The notes under the pieces were generated by a model. The model worked only from the letters and a program-made list of their open reading frames with translations, ran no database searches and had not been told where the DNA came from. DNA of 64,000 nucleotides. Origin: Callorhinus ursinus (taxonomy: Eukaryota; Chordata; Mammalia; Carnivora; Otariidae). Below are positions 42,555 to 56,525 of the stretch, piece by piece (the stretch's first letter is position 1; each line of letters begins with the position of its first letter). Made by a program: the position numbers and the translations under genes. The DNA lies in assembly GCF_003265705.1 (NCBI RefSeq), contig NW_020312788.1, forward strand, positions 9,256,122-9,320,121. The letters are read 5' to 3'.

Positions 42555-42780
42555 AAAGAGCCAGTAAAACAGCTTGAGCTCTGAAATTTTATAGACCTGA
42601 TTTGTATCCTTGTTCTGCTGCTTAATAATGCTATAATTTTGGGCAAAGTAATCTCTTTGACCCTAATTTTTTTTCCCATTTCATTGATAAAATGGAGAAG
42701 TAATGGAATCTCCAGAATTACTAAAGAATACATGAGACAAGTTGAAATATTTATCACCACAATACCTGGCACACAGCAAT
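42555..42780 (+). mobile_element. MIR SINE
   Basis: TTGAGCTCTGAAATTTTATA, GGGCAAAGTAATCTCTTTGA, GATAAAATGGAGAAGTAATG and ACCTGGCACACAGCAATA are in MIR order on the plus strand. Confidence 0.65.
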
Positions 42781-45267
42781 AATTCCATAAAGATACAATC
42801 AAGTCACTATAAAAGGAAATCAAACATTATGAATTAATGAGATTACAAAGATTCAGTGCTTACCTAATCACTCAAAAATAGATAATATTGGGATTTATAA
42901 AAATGAAAATATAAAACTTACAGGAAAGAGGTATTAAGTGAACAGAGTCTCAACTGAATAATTTACATATAGACTGTCATTTTAACTCTTGATCTAATCA
43001 TTGTCTTACTAAATATTTTGATAGCTCTAATAAATCACATTCGGGGAAGGGGGAGGGAGAATCCTATGCTATTCTTCATTTTTTGAAAGTTTATATTCTT
43101 GATTTACTAGCATTTAATTTGGCTCACAGTTTTGAGAGGTCCTGACACTAAAATAACCATAAATTATAACCAAACTCTGACATCCTATAGATGAAGTTAC
43201 ATTATTGAGAAAGAACTGGATCCTTATTTCAGGTCATGAAATTGTATAAATCTACATGTTAGGTACAAGAAGTGATGTGAATCATCAGTGACAAGTATTA
43301 TACTTAATTTTTCAAAAATATTTTTTCATGACATATAAACCTAGACAGTGATACCTATGATTTTATAAAGTAATTTTAGATATATTATTTTGAAAAAATA
43401 ACTACATTTTACCACATGACAACAGTCACGTCATACAAGTATATTTTTAAATGAATTTCATTCTTTTAACATGAATTATGATTAATTAGAAATAATGCAA
43501 ATTCCAGTTATATAATATAAATTAAAACGCATTTAAGACACTATAAATAAGATAACTAAAAATACATATTTATTTATATTCAGTTTTGAGAATGTATTCT
43601 TTCATTGTATTTAAGTTTATATTTTCCTTTTCAAAGTCGCCACCATCACGAGTCAAGTATCATAAAAAGTCAGATACACTAATACTACAAAATAGAACTC
43701 TAATTATATTTAACATTAAGCTTCAATTATTTTTTGTAAATATTGTGGAGAGACTTAATCAAATAATTCTGTTATATTTCTAAAATGATAATTATTACTT
43801 AAATGAGTTAATGTGAGTTATTAAAAAGATACCTTAATTATCAGGAATTAAATTTAAGAAGTATTATACTGTACTTTAATTCATAAAACTAACAAAAGTC
43901 AAGGATTTTCAACTCTTTTTATCTGTACAGTTAAGTAACAATATACTTAGTTAAAAAAAGTAAACTGAAATATAGGTATACAGCAAGCATCAGAAGTAAT
44001 CCATTCTGAATTGTCTAGTATATTGGTTTCTATTATTACTGTTTTTGTGCTAGATTCCACCTCTGAAAAGCTCAATCACATCTAATAGGATCATGATTTA
44101 GAGAAGGCCTCAATTTTTATTCATCATAATAATATGATGTCAGAAAGTGTTCAACTTCAAATCATGACAGATAAAAACTCCATGTTTAACAGCCATATTT
44201 AGTTTGTTTGAGCTGGTGAGCAGATGTAAATGTGATCTGCAATACTAGCAAACTCCAGGTCTGATAGATAGCAAGCTAATATTTATTTTTAAGTGCTCTA
44301 AAAATTATTTGTAAAAGCTGCATAAAAAGGATTCCATAAATGTATTGTGATTTTATTTTAACAATTATTCTACACTACAATGGAAGTACATGCTCAAACA
44401 AGACACCTCAGCAGTATTTTAAAGCAGTAACCACCTAGCCAATTTCTGTATGTTCTGTAGTTTTTCTAATCCACTCTCCCTGTGGTTGAGCAAAATCGAA
44501 TTGCCTCTCACATTTGCAGACAGCTCTGTGAAGGTGATAATAGAGCTGCTCCCTGCTGTCATGAGGCAGGAAATAGGAAAATGGCATATGGGGCTAGAAA
44601 GAAAGAAATAAAAAAAAGAAAGAGAAAGAGAGAGAACGAAGGGGGGAGAAAAAAAGAACTAAACAAGAACAAAAGATTTCAACAAAGAACAACTATAACC
44701 CAATATGCTTTGCAAGTTAATCTCTTTTCATAATCACTTAGGATATTTAATCATTCATCTGTGTCCTCACTCCAAAAATGCGAATGGCTGATACCAAGTC
44801 TTTGGGTCAAGTTTTCATTGTCTAAAATATTTGGAACATCCAACTCCAGAATATGTCCTGCACAATGTATGCAAAACAGTATCTTTAACTAGATACATAA
44901 AATGTGCCAATCCCAAATTCACCATTTTAAAGTAAAGGAAGGTAGAACAATGTTTATTAAAATATTAATAAAATGTGTACAGCAGGCTTTTAGTATGGTT
45001 TCACATTTCTAAATCTATGAAATACAAACAAACTTAAAAATAAACATTTATGGTTAGGCAATAGCTGATTGAAGTAGAAACAAATCTCTAAGTGGTTATA
45101 TTGCTAATCATACCAAGACAACACATTTTTCAACTTGTACAGGTTTTTTGTTTAAGTACACAGACAAGGTTTTTCTGTGTAAGAATCCTGCTTTAAACAA
45201 AAGAAATTTTAATTTAATGTATGTGTAAACAGAATGTGGCAGTAGATGCTAATAAAGATAGAATCTA

Positions 45268-46563
<1,296 letters not shown>

Positions 46564-46865
46564 CTACCCCAAAACCCCCTATACATATTATTTTGGGATA
46601 CCAAAATAATTTTATAGGTTTGGATATTCATAATTGATTCCCACTTGTATCATTCAATTATAAGCCATACTTTAATAAAACTTCTAAAACTGCCAAGTAC
46701 CAAACTGCTGTTAGCTAATGAGTTAAGACAGTTTTCAGGATCCTTTAAGAGCTTATGGCCATGGCTACGTATATGTGCACATGCATTCGAACACACACAC
46801 ATACACACACACACACACTACCAGAAATACCAAACAATTGAACCATTTTTGTTTAGACCTATCTT

Positions 46866-47064
46866 TTTTTTTTTTTTTTAAAGATTTTATTTATTTGACA
46901 GAAAGACACAGTGAGAGAAGGAACACAAGCAGGGGGAGTGGGAGAGGGAGAAGCAGGCATCCCGCTGAGCAGGGAGACCGACGCGGGGCTCGATCCCAGG
47001 ACCCTGGGATCATGATCCGAGCTGAAGGCAGATGCTTAACGTCTGAGCCACCCAGGCGCCCCAT
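46866..47064 (-). mobile_element. Carnivore tRNA-Lys SINE
   Basis: An antisense full-length SINE with TGTTTAGACCTATCTT duplicated on both sides (46850-46865 and 47065-47080). Confidence 0.96.
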
Positions 47065-47239
47065 TGTTTAGACCTATCTTGACAAGCATACTTTCAAATG
47101 CCATCTCTGATACCCGATAAGCACAATGTCCCTTCCATCCCATCCAAAGTTTTTCAGCTATTATAATAATCAACAACCTGAAGTCTTCTTTTTCCTCGGT
47201 AATATAAATACTTTGAAGAATGAAGATTCTCTCTTTCCT

Positions 47240-47442
47240 GGGCATCTGGGTGGCTCAGTTGGTTAAGTGCCTGCCTTCAGCTCAGGTCATGATCCCGGAG
47301 TCCCGGGATAGAGCCCTACATCGGGCTCCCTGATCAGCTGGGAGTCTGCTTCTCTTTTTCCCTCTGCTCCTCCCCCTGCTCATGCTCTATCTCTCGCTCA
47401 CTCTCCCTCTCAAATAAATAAATAAATCTTAAAAAAAAAAAA
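47240..47442 (+). mobile_element. Carnivore tRNA-Lys SINE
   Basis: The head GGGCATCTGGGTGGCTCAGT, the CT-rich block and the A-tail are present. The flanks share ATTCTCTCT. Confidence 0.94.
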
Positions 47443-48295
47443 ATTCTCTCTCCCCCCCATTCCCCATTAGAGACAATCTATAACCAAGTCTTTTAAATGT
47501 TGCATTATCTTGCTAGTTCAACCAAAAAATTTTAGAACATGGAAGAATTAAAGGCATTCATGTCATCTCTCCAGTGATAGATCACTGCCATTTTAATTCC
47601 TACAAGGCTTTCTTCTAACACCAGGAATTTAATTCTAATCTATCCCAATACACCAGTTAACATCAGCACTTCCCTCCCACCAAAACAAACAATATCTGAA
47701 TTCCAGTTGAGAAAGCATCCTCAAGAACAGGGGTATACAATCTGTTGCTATAGGTTTTTACATTTTTAAAGTGATTAAAAAAACAAAAAACACAAGAATA
47801 TGAGACAGAAACATACATCTTTACAGAAAGTTAGCTAACTCCTGGGCCAAAAAAACCCTTTCTAATCTACTACACAGAATGAACACGAAGATAAAAATCT
47901 TCTATTTCATATTGTCAAACAAGCATTTCAAGGAAATAATGATATTAAAGCTTAAGAACTCCTTATTATAATTGATAAGGACCACATGTAACAGAAATAC
48001 TAGTTAACTTTGTTTTTCATATTCTGACATGAAAAGATAAATATAGGTAAAAGTAGCCTAAGACCTAAAAATATAGCCTAAGATATAAATCTAAATCTTT
48101 AGTTAATACGTAGCATATTGCTCTATATCCAAATGTACAAAATAAATACAATGGATAGCCAGGTGGACAAAATCAGATCTAAATTAGTTTAGCTCAATAA
48201 ACTAGTCCATTTGGAGAGAAATTTGCATATTTTCTATATTTTGCGTTATTAACAAATACACTGCAATCTGTAGTAACTACTCTATTTAAAATGCT

Positions 48296-48354
48296 GGGGC
48301 CTCTCTTTCTCCCTCTAAAATAAATAATAATAAATAAATAAACCTTAAAAAAAT
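48296..48354 (+). mobile_element. Internally deleted SINE, first of a cluster of three
   Basis: GGGGC joins directly to the CT-rich tail CTCTCTTTCTCCCTC and an AATAAATAAA tail, so nearly the whole SINE body is missing. Confidence 0.75.
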
Positions 48355-48569
48355 GGGGCGCTTGGGTAGCTCAGTTGGTTAAGCATCTGACTTATGATTT
48401 AGGCTCAGGTCATGATCTCATGGGTCCTGGGATCAAGCCCCACATCGGGCTCCACGCTCAGCAGGGAGTCTGCTTGAGATTCTCTCTCTCCCCCTCTCGT
48501 TCTGCCCCTCCCCCAACTCGCACACACTCTCTCTCTCTTACTCTCAAATAAATAATAATAAATAAATCT
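48355..48569 (+). mobile_element. Carnivore tRNA-Lys SINE, second of the cluster
   Basis: A full-length SINE starting GGGGCGCTTGGGTAGCTCAG. TTTAAAATGCT precedes the first unit (about 48286-48296) and follows this one (about 48569-48579). Confidence 0.93.
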
Positions 48570-48579
48570 TTAAAATGCT

Positions 48580-48784
48580 TGGGCATCTGAGTGGCTATGT
48601 CGGTTAAGCAGCCGACTCTTGATTTCAGCTCAGGTCATGGTCTCAGGGTCATGAGATTGAGCCCCATGTAGGGCTCCGCCAAGCATGAAGTCTACTTAGG
48701 ATTCTTTTCCTCTCCTTCTGCACTCCAACCCTCAGTGTGTGCTCTCTCTCTGTAAATAAGTAAATAAATAATAAATAATAAAAA
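48580..48784 (+). mobile_element. Carnivore tRNA-Lys SINE, third of the cluster
   Basis: A full-length but more diverged copy starting TGGGCATCTGAGTGGCTATG and ending in TAAATAAATAATAAATAA. Confidence 0.92.
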
Positions 48785-49699
48785 TATAACTTGTTTTACT
48801 CTATTATCTACTTTATCAAGGTATACTTACAGTTAAGAGCCTCAAACAAAGCAAACAAGCTTTATGACAATTTTTTTAATCTAGTTTATTTTATAAGGCT
48901 CAGTAAGAGAAATGTTGCATATTAGAGAAAACACAACCATCAGAAAAATATACATGTTATATTTTTCTAGGCAAACAGATGAGAAGGATATGTGTGTAGT
49001 TTTTATAAGGCAGAATGCTTGTTGTTTTTTGGCCATTTTCTTTAGACATAAATGCACACCTTTTACACAAGTCCAATGCATTAAACAAAATAGCAAAACA
49101 AAACAAAAATCTTCCGGGAAGAATAATGCATTCTAAACAGGTAAAGTAAATGACTTCTAAAATTTGTATGTAGTATACTTCCTCTATAAAGAAATTACCA
49201 CACCTGGGCAAAAGAACTAAAGTTTGCCAGTTTTTTTGGTTTCTTTAAACTTAATATTTTGAATATGAAAAGCTTAAGAGTCATTTATCACCATCTATAA
49301 AAAAACAGGGTCCAATATTTCAAATCAAAAGGAATAAAATGTGAGGACTTGATAACGCATGTGAATTAAAAGTCTAATTAAGAGAGTCTCTAAAATCTTC
49401 TGAATGGAGTGTTCAAATTAATACCCTACTATTATAGGGTAACTAACTTATAAATCTGGTATGCTATACTAGTTAAAGTTGAAAGTATGAGTTAAGGGAT
49501 TTAATGCTAACATCATTCAGTTTGTAGACCTTCAGGGAATTCATCATGCATTTAAAAGATGAATGATTTAATTCCATTCAGGGTAGAAATTTCTATCATT
49601 AATCTTATGATGGATTTTTCCTATCAGGAAGAGAAAATATAATGTGATCAAAATTATTTTGCATAGGAAAAGGAAAGAGAAAAGAAACACATTTACTTA

Positions 49700-50061
<362 letters not shown>

Positions 50062-50133
50062 TTTTAACAGTGCAAGGGAAGAAATATAGACCTGTTCTGC
50101 TGTGTCCACCGCAGGAGCATCTGTAGGTGGCCC
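50062..50133 (-). CDS. PSMD14: PSMD14 coding exon (residues 17-40)
   Basis: This 72-nt exon encodes GPPTDAPAVDTAEQVYISSL and ALLK. The acceptor is TTATTTCTAG|GGGCCA and the donor TTAAAA|GTAAGT, both phase 0. The 16 codons expected before it (starting MDRLLRLGGG) are not found between here and 64000, so the first coding exon and the promoter lie off the right edge. Confidence 0.97.
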
Positions 50134-51480
50134 CTAGAAATAAGCACATCAATTATTATGCACACACAGTTTATGAGTTTAAAATTAAAGTTATGTGATA
50201 TAAACTTGATTGTTTTTAAGAGTTTTGGGAAAACCCATCAAGTATCCTTTTATTCTCAAGTATCGTTTTATTCAGGCACAACACAAATAATCAAAACAAC
50301 TTAATAAATATCAAACCTCAAACCCATGGAAAACAAATCAAACTTAATGCTCAGGCAAGTGTCCAGCGGACATAAAGCTTAAATCTTTCAGCAATGCTAA
50401 GCTACCTCTGCTACAAAATAACTACAATACACCAATTAGCCACGTTTCTCCTTCTCAATCTGAGACTGATTTTCAGCTACAGACAGCATATACTTTAGGG
50501 CTATGGGATCTCAGCAGATGCACAGATATAGTTGGCGGGAGGGGACAGAAGATGTCTAACCCCTAGGTGAAAGAGCTGTGAACAACACACTATGCACTTC
50601 ACCTGATAAACCTGTTCCTCTCCCCGATGCAATAAATTTAACACAAGTGCACCAGGTATGAACAAACTGGCTGAGACTAGTGTGGCCAACATGAAAATAC
50701 TTTCAAATTCTTACTACCTTTCAAACAAATGTTACTATTTATCTTACTACAGGTTAAGGCAGACACTATTCTCCCTAAGGATTGTGTCTTCTTCATCAAA
50801 AGCAACAAGCCTCTTTTGACTATAACATTCAGAGGCACAAGGTAATTTACATAGGGTCCTTCCCCTCAAGATGACTACAATCTTATACATGTAATTCTGC
50901 ACACAAGAAAGCTTTCTTGTTTTTCAATACCCGACAGTCTGGGAAATTAAAATGAGATGTGTCCTGTAATTGCCAGGTTCTGTTTTGCTCAAAGTTCCCT
51001 TTCCTTGACAGTAACTCTAATACAAATTACAAAACAAATGTTAGTTATCCAAATTATAAATCAATATTCTATCTTGCTTTTATGGGTTTACTTATTAAAA
51101 TTAATCAACTGATTTACTCATTACATTTCAGATGTGCAGGTCTATGTGTATTTTATGCTTCTTGTCTATTTATATGCTAAATTCTGTCATTTTTTTAATT
51201 TTTATTTTTTGTGTAAAAATTCCTAATATTTGCTGGGAGCATTAAATATAAAGAGTTCTATAATAACTTTTCTCTGAATACAAGAACACAAAATTATTTC
51301 TTTTTTCTTACAGAAATTATTTGTTTCCTTATGTACAAGGGGGTAAGAAAAATCAAATGCCTAATTTTATTTTTAATAATATCAGATAATAAATTTAAAA
51401 AACCAAAAGTAATTCTCCATTTATTATTGCCTAATGCAGCTTTATTGCTTACTTTTCAAATAGAGATGAGTCTCTTTCAA

Positions 51481-51686
51481 AGGTTTGTTTATTTATTTGA
51501 GAGAGAGAGAGAGGGAGGGAGCGCATGAGCAAACGAGCTGGGGTAGGGGGAGGAAGAGGGAGAGAATCCCCAAGCAGACTCCCCACTGAGCACAGAGCCC
51601 CACGGGGGTTTGATCACAGGACCCTGAGATCATGACCTAAGCCGAAATCACTCCACACTTAATTTCCTAAGCCACCCAAGTGCCCC
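51481..51686 (-). mobile_element. Carnivore tRNA-Lys SINE, diverged
   Basis: An antisense copy with a GA repeat and a GGGGCACTTGGGTGGCTTAG-type head. AGTCTCTTTCA is duplicated at both ends. Confidence 0.93.
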
Positions 51687-51777
51687 AATATAAGTCTCTT
51701 TCAGAATGAAAACTCTAAGGTAAGCTAAAGTACTATCATGCCAAAACATTTGTTGAGATCATCATATAAAACAAATG

Positions 51778-51970
51778 TTTTTTTTTAAGATTTTGTTTAT
51801 TTTAGAGAGAGAGTGTGTGGGAGCGTGGGCAGGGGGAGGGACAGAGAGGGACTAGCAGACTCTGTACTGAGCACATAGCCCAATGTGGGACTCGATCTCA
51901 TAACCTGAGATCATGACCTGAGTCGACGTCAAGAGTCACTGCTCAACCAGCTAAGCCACCCAGGCACCCC
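51778..51970 (-). mobile_element. Carnivore tRNA-Lys SINE, diverged
   Basis: An antisense copy from a T-run to GCCACCCAGGCACCCC. The target duplication is not clear. Confidence 0.92.
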
Positions 51971-52779
51971 TAAACATGATAATTTTGTTAATATGATCAT
52001 TTTATTCATCTAACTAAAAAAGTAAAGAAAGTTTAAGAAAAAAGGTGAGGACAGTAGTAAGTCAGCTGTAATGAGAGGTCTTGGGGAAGCACTACTTTAA
52101 ATTAGGATAATGAACACTATATTTATTCACAGAGATTAATTCCTGAATCCAGAGCAACTTAAAAATTTCATATGGAAAAAGAATTTAAAATGGTATCTAG
52201 ACTGTAGTTATTAATACAGCCTTTCTTTAATTTTTTTTAATACTGCCCTTCATAACTTGCCAGAAAATACTAAAAAAAGGAATAGGGAAATAAAACATCA
52301 TACCATCAGGAAAATGTATTACCGACAAGTCCAGAAACTACCCCTGCCATCAATTAAAGAACTGTCTGTTTTGTTCAACATTACATATAACCAGTACCTA
52401 GCAAAGTGCCTGAAAAGAACTTAATAAGTGTTGGCTGAAAAAAATGAAATGAATAAACTGAGGTACTATAAGCCAGTGGAACAGAAATGAAAAATACCCA
52501 CCAGTTACTCTGTGAGAGAGAACAAACCATACGTAAGTAGATATAAAAGATCATCACCTCCTCTTTCACTATTTTCTTCTGGTTCAGAAACATACTAAGA
52601 GAAAACCATTTGACTGTTTCTCTACTGGATGGGTGCTGTTTTTTGAGAGAGCAGCCAGTGATATTTCCTATTGCTTCTCTCACTCCACTACTATTTTGTT
52701 TCTTGATCTAGTCAGAGACTAAATTCCTTAGAAAAAAAACTTGGCAAGAAGTAGAAAAGAGTTTATAGTGGTGTACTGC

Positions 52780-52827
52780 ATTCATTCATTCATTCATTCA
52801 TTCATTTATTTATTTATTTATTTATTG
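52780..52827. repeat. (ATTC)n and (ATTT)n simple repeat
   Basis: A tetranucleotide tract of ATTC units followed by ATTT units, lying at the tail side of the L1 insertion. Confidence 0.95.
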
Positions 52828-53324
52828 TTGGCAGTACTTTTTTTTTATGTTAATCACCATACATTATATCATTAGTTTTTGATGTAGTGTTTCATGATTG
52901 TATCATATGACCTCACTGATATGAGGAATTCTTAATCTCAGGAAACAAACTGAGGGTTGCTGGAGTGGTGGGGGGTGGGAGGGATGGGGTGGCTGGGTGA
53001 TGGACACTGGGGAGGGTATGTGCTATGGTGAGCACTGTGAATTGTGTAAGACTGCTGAATCACAGACCTGTACCTCTGAAACAAATAATACATCATATGT
53101 TAAAAAAAAAAAAAGAAGAAGAAGAAGATAGCAGGAGGGGAAGAATGAAGGGGGGGAAATCAGAGGGGGAGACGAACCATGAGAGACTATGGACTCTGAG
53201 AAACAAATTGAGGGTTCTGGGTGGCGGGGGGATGGGTGAGCCTAGTGATGGGTATTAAAGAGGGCACGTTCTGCATGGAGTAGTGAGTGTTATTATACAC
53301 AAACAATGAATCATGAACTGCATT
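52784..53324 (-). mobile_element. Carnivore L1 3' end with 5' inversion (twin-priming structure)
   Basis: Read on the minus strand, the insertion is an inverted piece of L1 3' UTR (53320 to about 52905) joined to a forward 60-bp L1 3' end (about 52904-52847), then a poly(A) and an AATAAATAAATGAATG tail. The inverted piece ends, and the forward piece starts, at the same L1 position (AATCATGAA). ACTGCATTC lies on both outer sides. Confidence 0.7.
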
Positions 53325-53432
53325 TTTTAAAAGTAATCTCTACACCCAATACGGGGTTCAAACTCACAACCCTGAGATCAAGAGTAGACATCAGAATCAC
53401 ATGCTCTTCCAACGGAGCCAGCCAGGTGCCCC
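53325..53432 (-). mobile_element. Short carnivore tRNA-Lys SINE subtype
   Basis: An antisense short SINE reaching GCCAGCCAGGTGCCCC, without the CT-rich region. TGAACTGCATT is duplicated on both sides, so it inserted at the edge of the older L1. Confidence 0.9.
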
Positions 53433-54078
53433 TGAACTGCATTCTTAAAAGAAATAAAAATAAAGAGTAATCCATGTAAAATACTGTCTACAGGACAGAT
53501 GTTCAGGACCTCTGGTAGTTGTGAATATTTGAGACTATCACTTTTCATATGCTCACCTGTCCAGATTATCATACAACCAGGCAAGGAAGAAAAAGAAAAC
53601 TCCATCAGAGACCCTGGAAACTGAGCTTAACTTAACCCAAGTTAAGAAAAATGTGGGGCTATGGACAATGTACCTACATTGTCTTTCGGCAAATGCTCCT
53701 GAGCAATAGCATCCTGATGATTCAAAGAGAGGAAAGAAATCTAAAAATAGGACTCATAAACAAAATTTTAGAAAACTATTTGGCATCAGTACAATATAAG
53801 CTTTCCTAACTTTGAAACAGAAAGTTCAAGGACAGACCAATATGAAAAGATGAAAAATAATTAAGAACTAAAATCACATGGGAGGAAACAAGGGTAAAAA
53901 TAAGATTATGACAAGTTTAATTCACTGATACAGAACACAAAGAAGATGTCTCAGAATGCAGAGTTAAAAGTCAGAGATGAAAACTACTAAAAATGTAATG
54001 ATACTAGAGGACAAAGGAGCTATAAGCTAAGAAATAGTTGTTCCTAAGGACAAAGTAAGAAATAGAATCAGTAAGTCA

Positions 54079-54316
54079 GAGGGGGAGACGAACCAGGAGA
54101 GATGATGGACTCTGAAAAACAAACTGAGGTTTCTGGAGGGGAGGAGGGTGGGGGGATGGGTTAGCCTAGTGATGGGTATTGAGGAGGGCACATTCTGCAT
54201 GGAGCACTGGGTGTTATGAACAAACAATGAATCATGGAACAGTACACCAAAACAAATTATGTAATATATGGTGATTAACATAACAATAAAAAATTAAAAA
54301 AACAAACAAACAAAAA
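54079..54316 (+). mobile_element. Young carnivore L1, severely 5'-truncated
   Basis: About 238 bp of L1 3' UTR (GGGGGAGACGAACCAGGAGA to GTGATTAACATAACAATAAA) ends in an A-rich tail. AGAATCARTAAGTCA is duplicated at 54064-54078 and 54317-54331. Confidence 0.93.
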
Positions 54317-54455
54317 AGAATCAATAAGTCAAGATAAAGGTGAAGAAAACTTTCCTGAAAGGACAAACAAAATTTTTTTTTCCAACTTTCAGATCACTAA
54401 ATGTTAGGCAATAATCAGTGAAGAAAGTATTATACCTTGAAAAATCTTGGGCAAT

Positions 54456-54629
54456 TTTTTTTTTTTTTTAAGCGGGGGAGACAGGGAGGGGAGGGGCAGA
54501 TGGAGAGGAAGCGAGAGAATCTTAAGCAGGCTCCAGGCCCATGCGGGGCTTGATCTCACACCCCTGAGAGATCATGACCTGAGCCGAAATCAAGAATTGG
54601 ACGCTTAACTTAAGACACCCAGGCACTCC
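54456..54629 (-). mobile_element. Carnivore tRNA-Lys SINE, diverged
   Basis: An antisense copy with a T-run, a purine-rich block and a diverged head ending CCCAGGCACTCCG. Confidence 0.85.
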
Positions 54630-55436
54630 GGGTAAATCATAATTACATGGATAAAGCAAAATTCCTAAAAACATGAAAGTAGAAAAACTAACCTGATGAA
54701 AAAACTGCAACTCAGGTTGACTTTGGATTTCTTTGCAACATTAAATGACAGAAAACAATGAAAGAAAGTTTCCAAGTTTTAAGAGAGAAACCCTGTTGAG
54801 TCCGAAATTTTATACTTAATTTAAAAAATGTATGAAGGCCCACAAACATGTTACTAAGTACACAAGGACTCAGAAAATATGATTCCTTATATCCTCCTTC
54901 AAAGAACTTCTTGAATAAATAAAACCGGCTGTGCCCCCACAAATCAAAATTAAAACCTGAAAAATGGAAAAGCCATCTGTTAAGATTATTGAAAGCAGTT
55001 AAAGACAGATATGGATCTAAATAATATAAATAAAGAGGGTTCAAAACCACAGATATTGTCCAAATAACAATACACGGCAGTGGAAAGAAATGAAGTAAAC
55101 AAAATTCTCTATTTTACATACAGGAGGGGGAAAAAAAAAACACCTCTAATTTAAGTGCTGATTTTGACTACTACAGAAATATGAATTAAAAAGTCATCTG
55201 AACAACTTAAAAATAACCACAATAAACATTAAAACGGAATCATTGGAGAAAGAAAAGCAAACACAACACTGATAACTAAAAAAAAAACGACCCAAACACC
55301 AGTAGGGAACCAAGAACGGAGTGAAACAAAAACAGCAAACAATAGGTAAGATCAGATATAATGGTAATGGAAAACTATAAATGAATTAAAGTCCTTTGTT
55401 AAAAGCCTCTCATAATAGATTTTAAATTGAAATTCA

Positions 55437-55653
55437 GGGGCCCCTGGGTGGCTCAGTTGGTTAAGCGGCTCGCTGCCTTTGGCTCAGGTCGTGATCCCAG
55501 GATCCTGGGATCAAGTCCCCCATCGGGCTCCTTGCTCAGTGGGGAGCCTGCTTCTCCCTCTCCCTCTGCTGCTTCCCTTGCTTGTGCTCTCTTTCTCACT
55601 ATATCCCTCTCTGTCAAATAAATAAATAAAATCTTCAAAAAATAAATAAATAA
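55437..55653 (+). mobile_element. Carnivore tRNA-Lys SINE
   Basis: A full-length SINE starting GGGGCCCCTGGGTGGCTCAG. GAAATTCA is present on both sides. Confidence 0.95.
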
Positions 55654-55697
55654 AATGGAAATTCATGTATATACTGCTTACAAATAAAAAATAAAAG

Positions 55698-55900
55698 GGC
55701 ACCCGGGTGGCTCAGCTGGTTAAGCGACTGCCTTCAGCTCAGGTCATGATCCTGGAGTCCGGGGATCGAGTCCCGCATCGGGCTCCCTGCTCAGCGGGGA
55801 GTCTGCTTCTCCCTCTGACCTTCCTCCCTCTCACACTCTCTCTCTACCATTCTCTCTCATATAAATAAATAAAATCTTTAAAAAATAAAAATAAAAATAA
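55698..55900 (+). mobile_element. Carnivore tRNA-Lys SINE, a different subfamily
   Basis: It reads ATGATCCTGGAGTCCGGGGA and CTTCTCCCTCTGACCTTCCT, a wording distinct from the other copies, and lies 45 bp after the previous SINE. Confidence 0.94.
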
Positions 55901-55959
55901 AAGGATTGGTGAGATTTGTATACATTTCCTTCTGTAAACACAACCGTAGTGGCTACTAT

Positions 55960-56235
55960 GTTTTACTCATCTTGCCTCTGTCAAGTGATACGTTACAGTA
56001 ATAGTTTTCCCAGTATTAAATCACCTCTCTACTCCTGGGATAAAACTGTTGACGTGATTTACTCTTTTTTTTTTTTTTTTTTAGGGTTTTTGTTTCCCTG
56101 TTTACAAGTGAGACTGGTCTGGCATTTTCTTTTTTGTGTTAAATTTGTCAGCTTTTTTATCATTATGCTAGTTTAAAAATAATTTTGAAATTTTATACTT
56201 CATCATTTTCTGCGTTCTAATTCTAATATTAACAT
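55960..56235 (-). mobile_element. Old L1 ORF2 fragment, antisense
   Basis: CTACTCCTGGGATAAAACTG and GTGAGACTGGTCTGGCATTT on the plus strand match the reverse complement of L1 ORF2. It is diverged, and it may continue after the MER2-like element to about 56840. Confidence 0.5.
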
Positions 56236-56525
56236 AGCTAACCCTCGAACAACATAAGGGTTAGGGGCACCAACCTCCCACACAGGCGAAAATCCACATA
56301 CAACTTTTGACTCCCTCAAAACTTAACTACTAATAGCCCACTGATAACATAATTTAAATAATTAACATATTTTGTATCTTATATGGATTATATACTGTAT
56401 TCTTATAATAAAGAAAGGGTTATTAAGAAAATCCTATATATTTATAGTACCATATTGTATTTACTGAAAAAAATCTGTGTATAAATGGACCCACGTACTT
56501 CAAACCCGTTCAATGATCATCTGTA
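56236..56525 (-). mobile_element. MER2-like Tigger DNA transposon
   Basis: AACCCTCGAACAACATAAGG at one end and CAAACCCGTTCAATGATCAT at the other are the terminal inverted repeats of a Tc1/mariner-type Tigger element. Internal phrases such as TAATAGCCCACTGATAAC also match. It is diverged, non-coding and inserted in old L1. Confidence 0.7.

Noticed and set aside
44598..44660. A purine-rich stretch as a coding segment rich in Lys/Arg
   Set aside because: It is a GA/A-rich low-complexity run in an intron. The Lys/Arg content follows from base composition.
52780..52827. A CRISPR-like or designed repeat array
   Set aside because: It is a simple ATTC/ATTT tetranucleotide tract with no spacers, next to an L1 tail.
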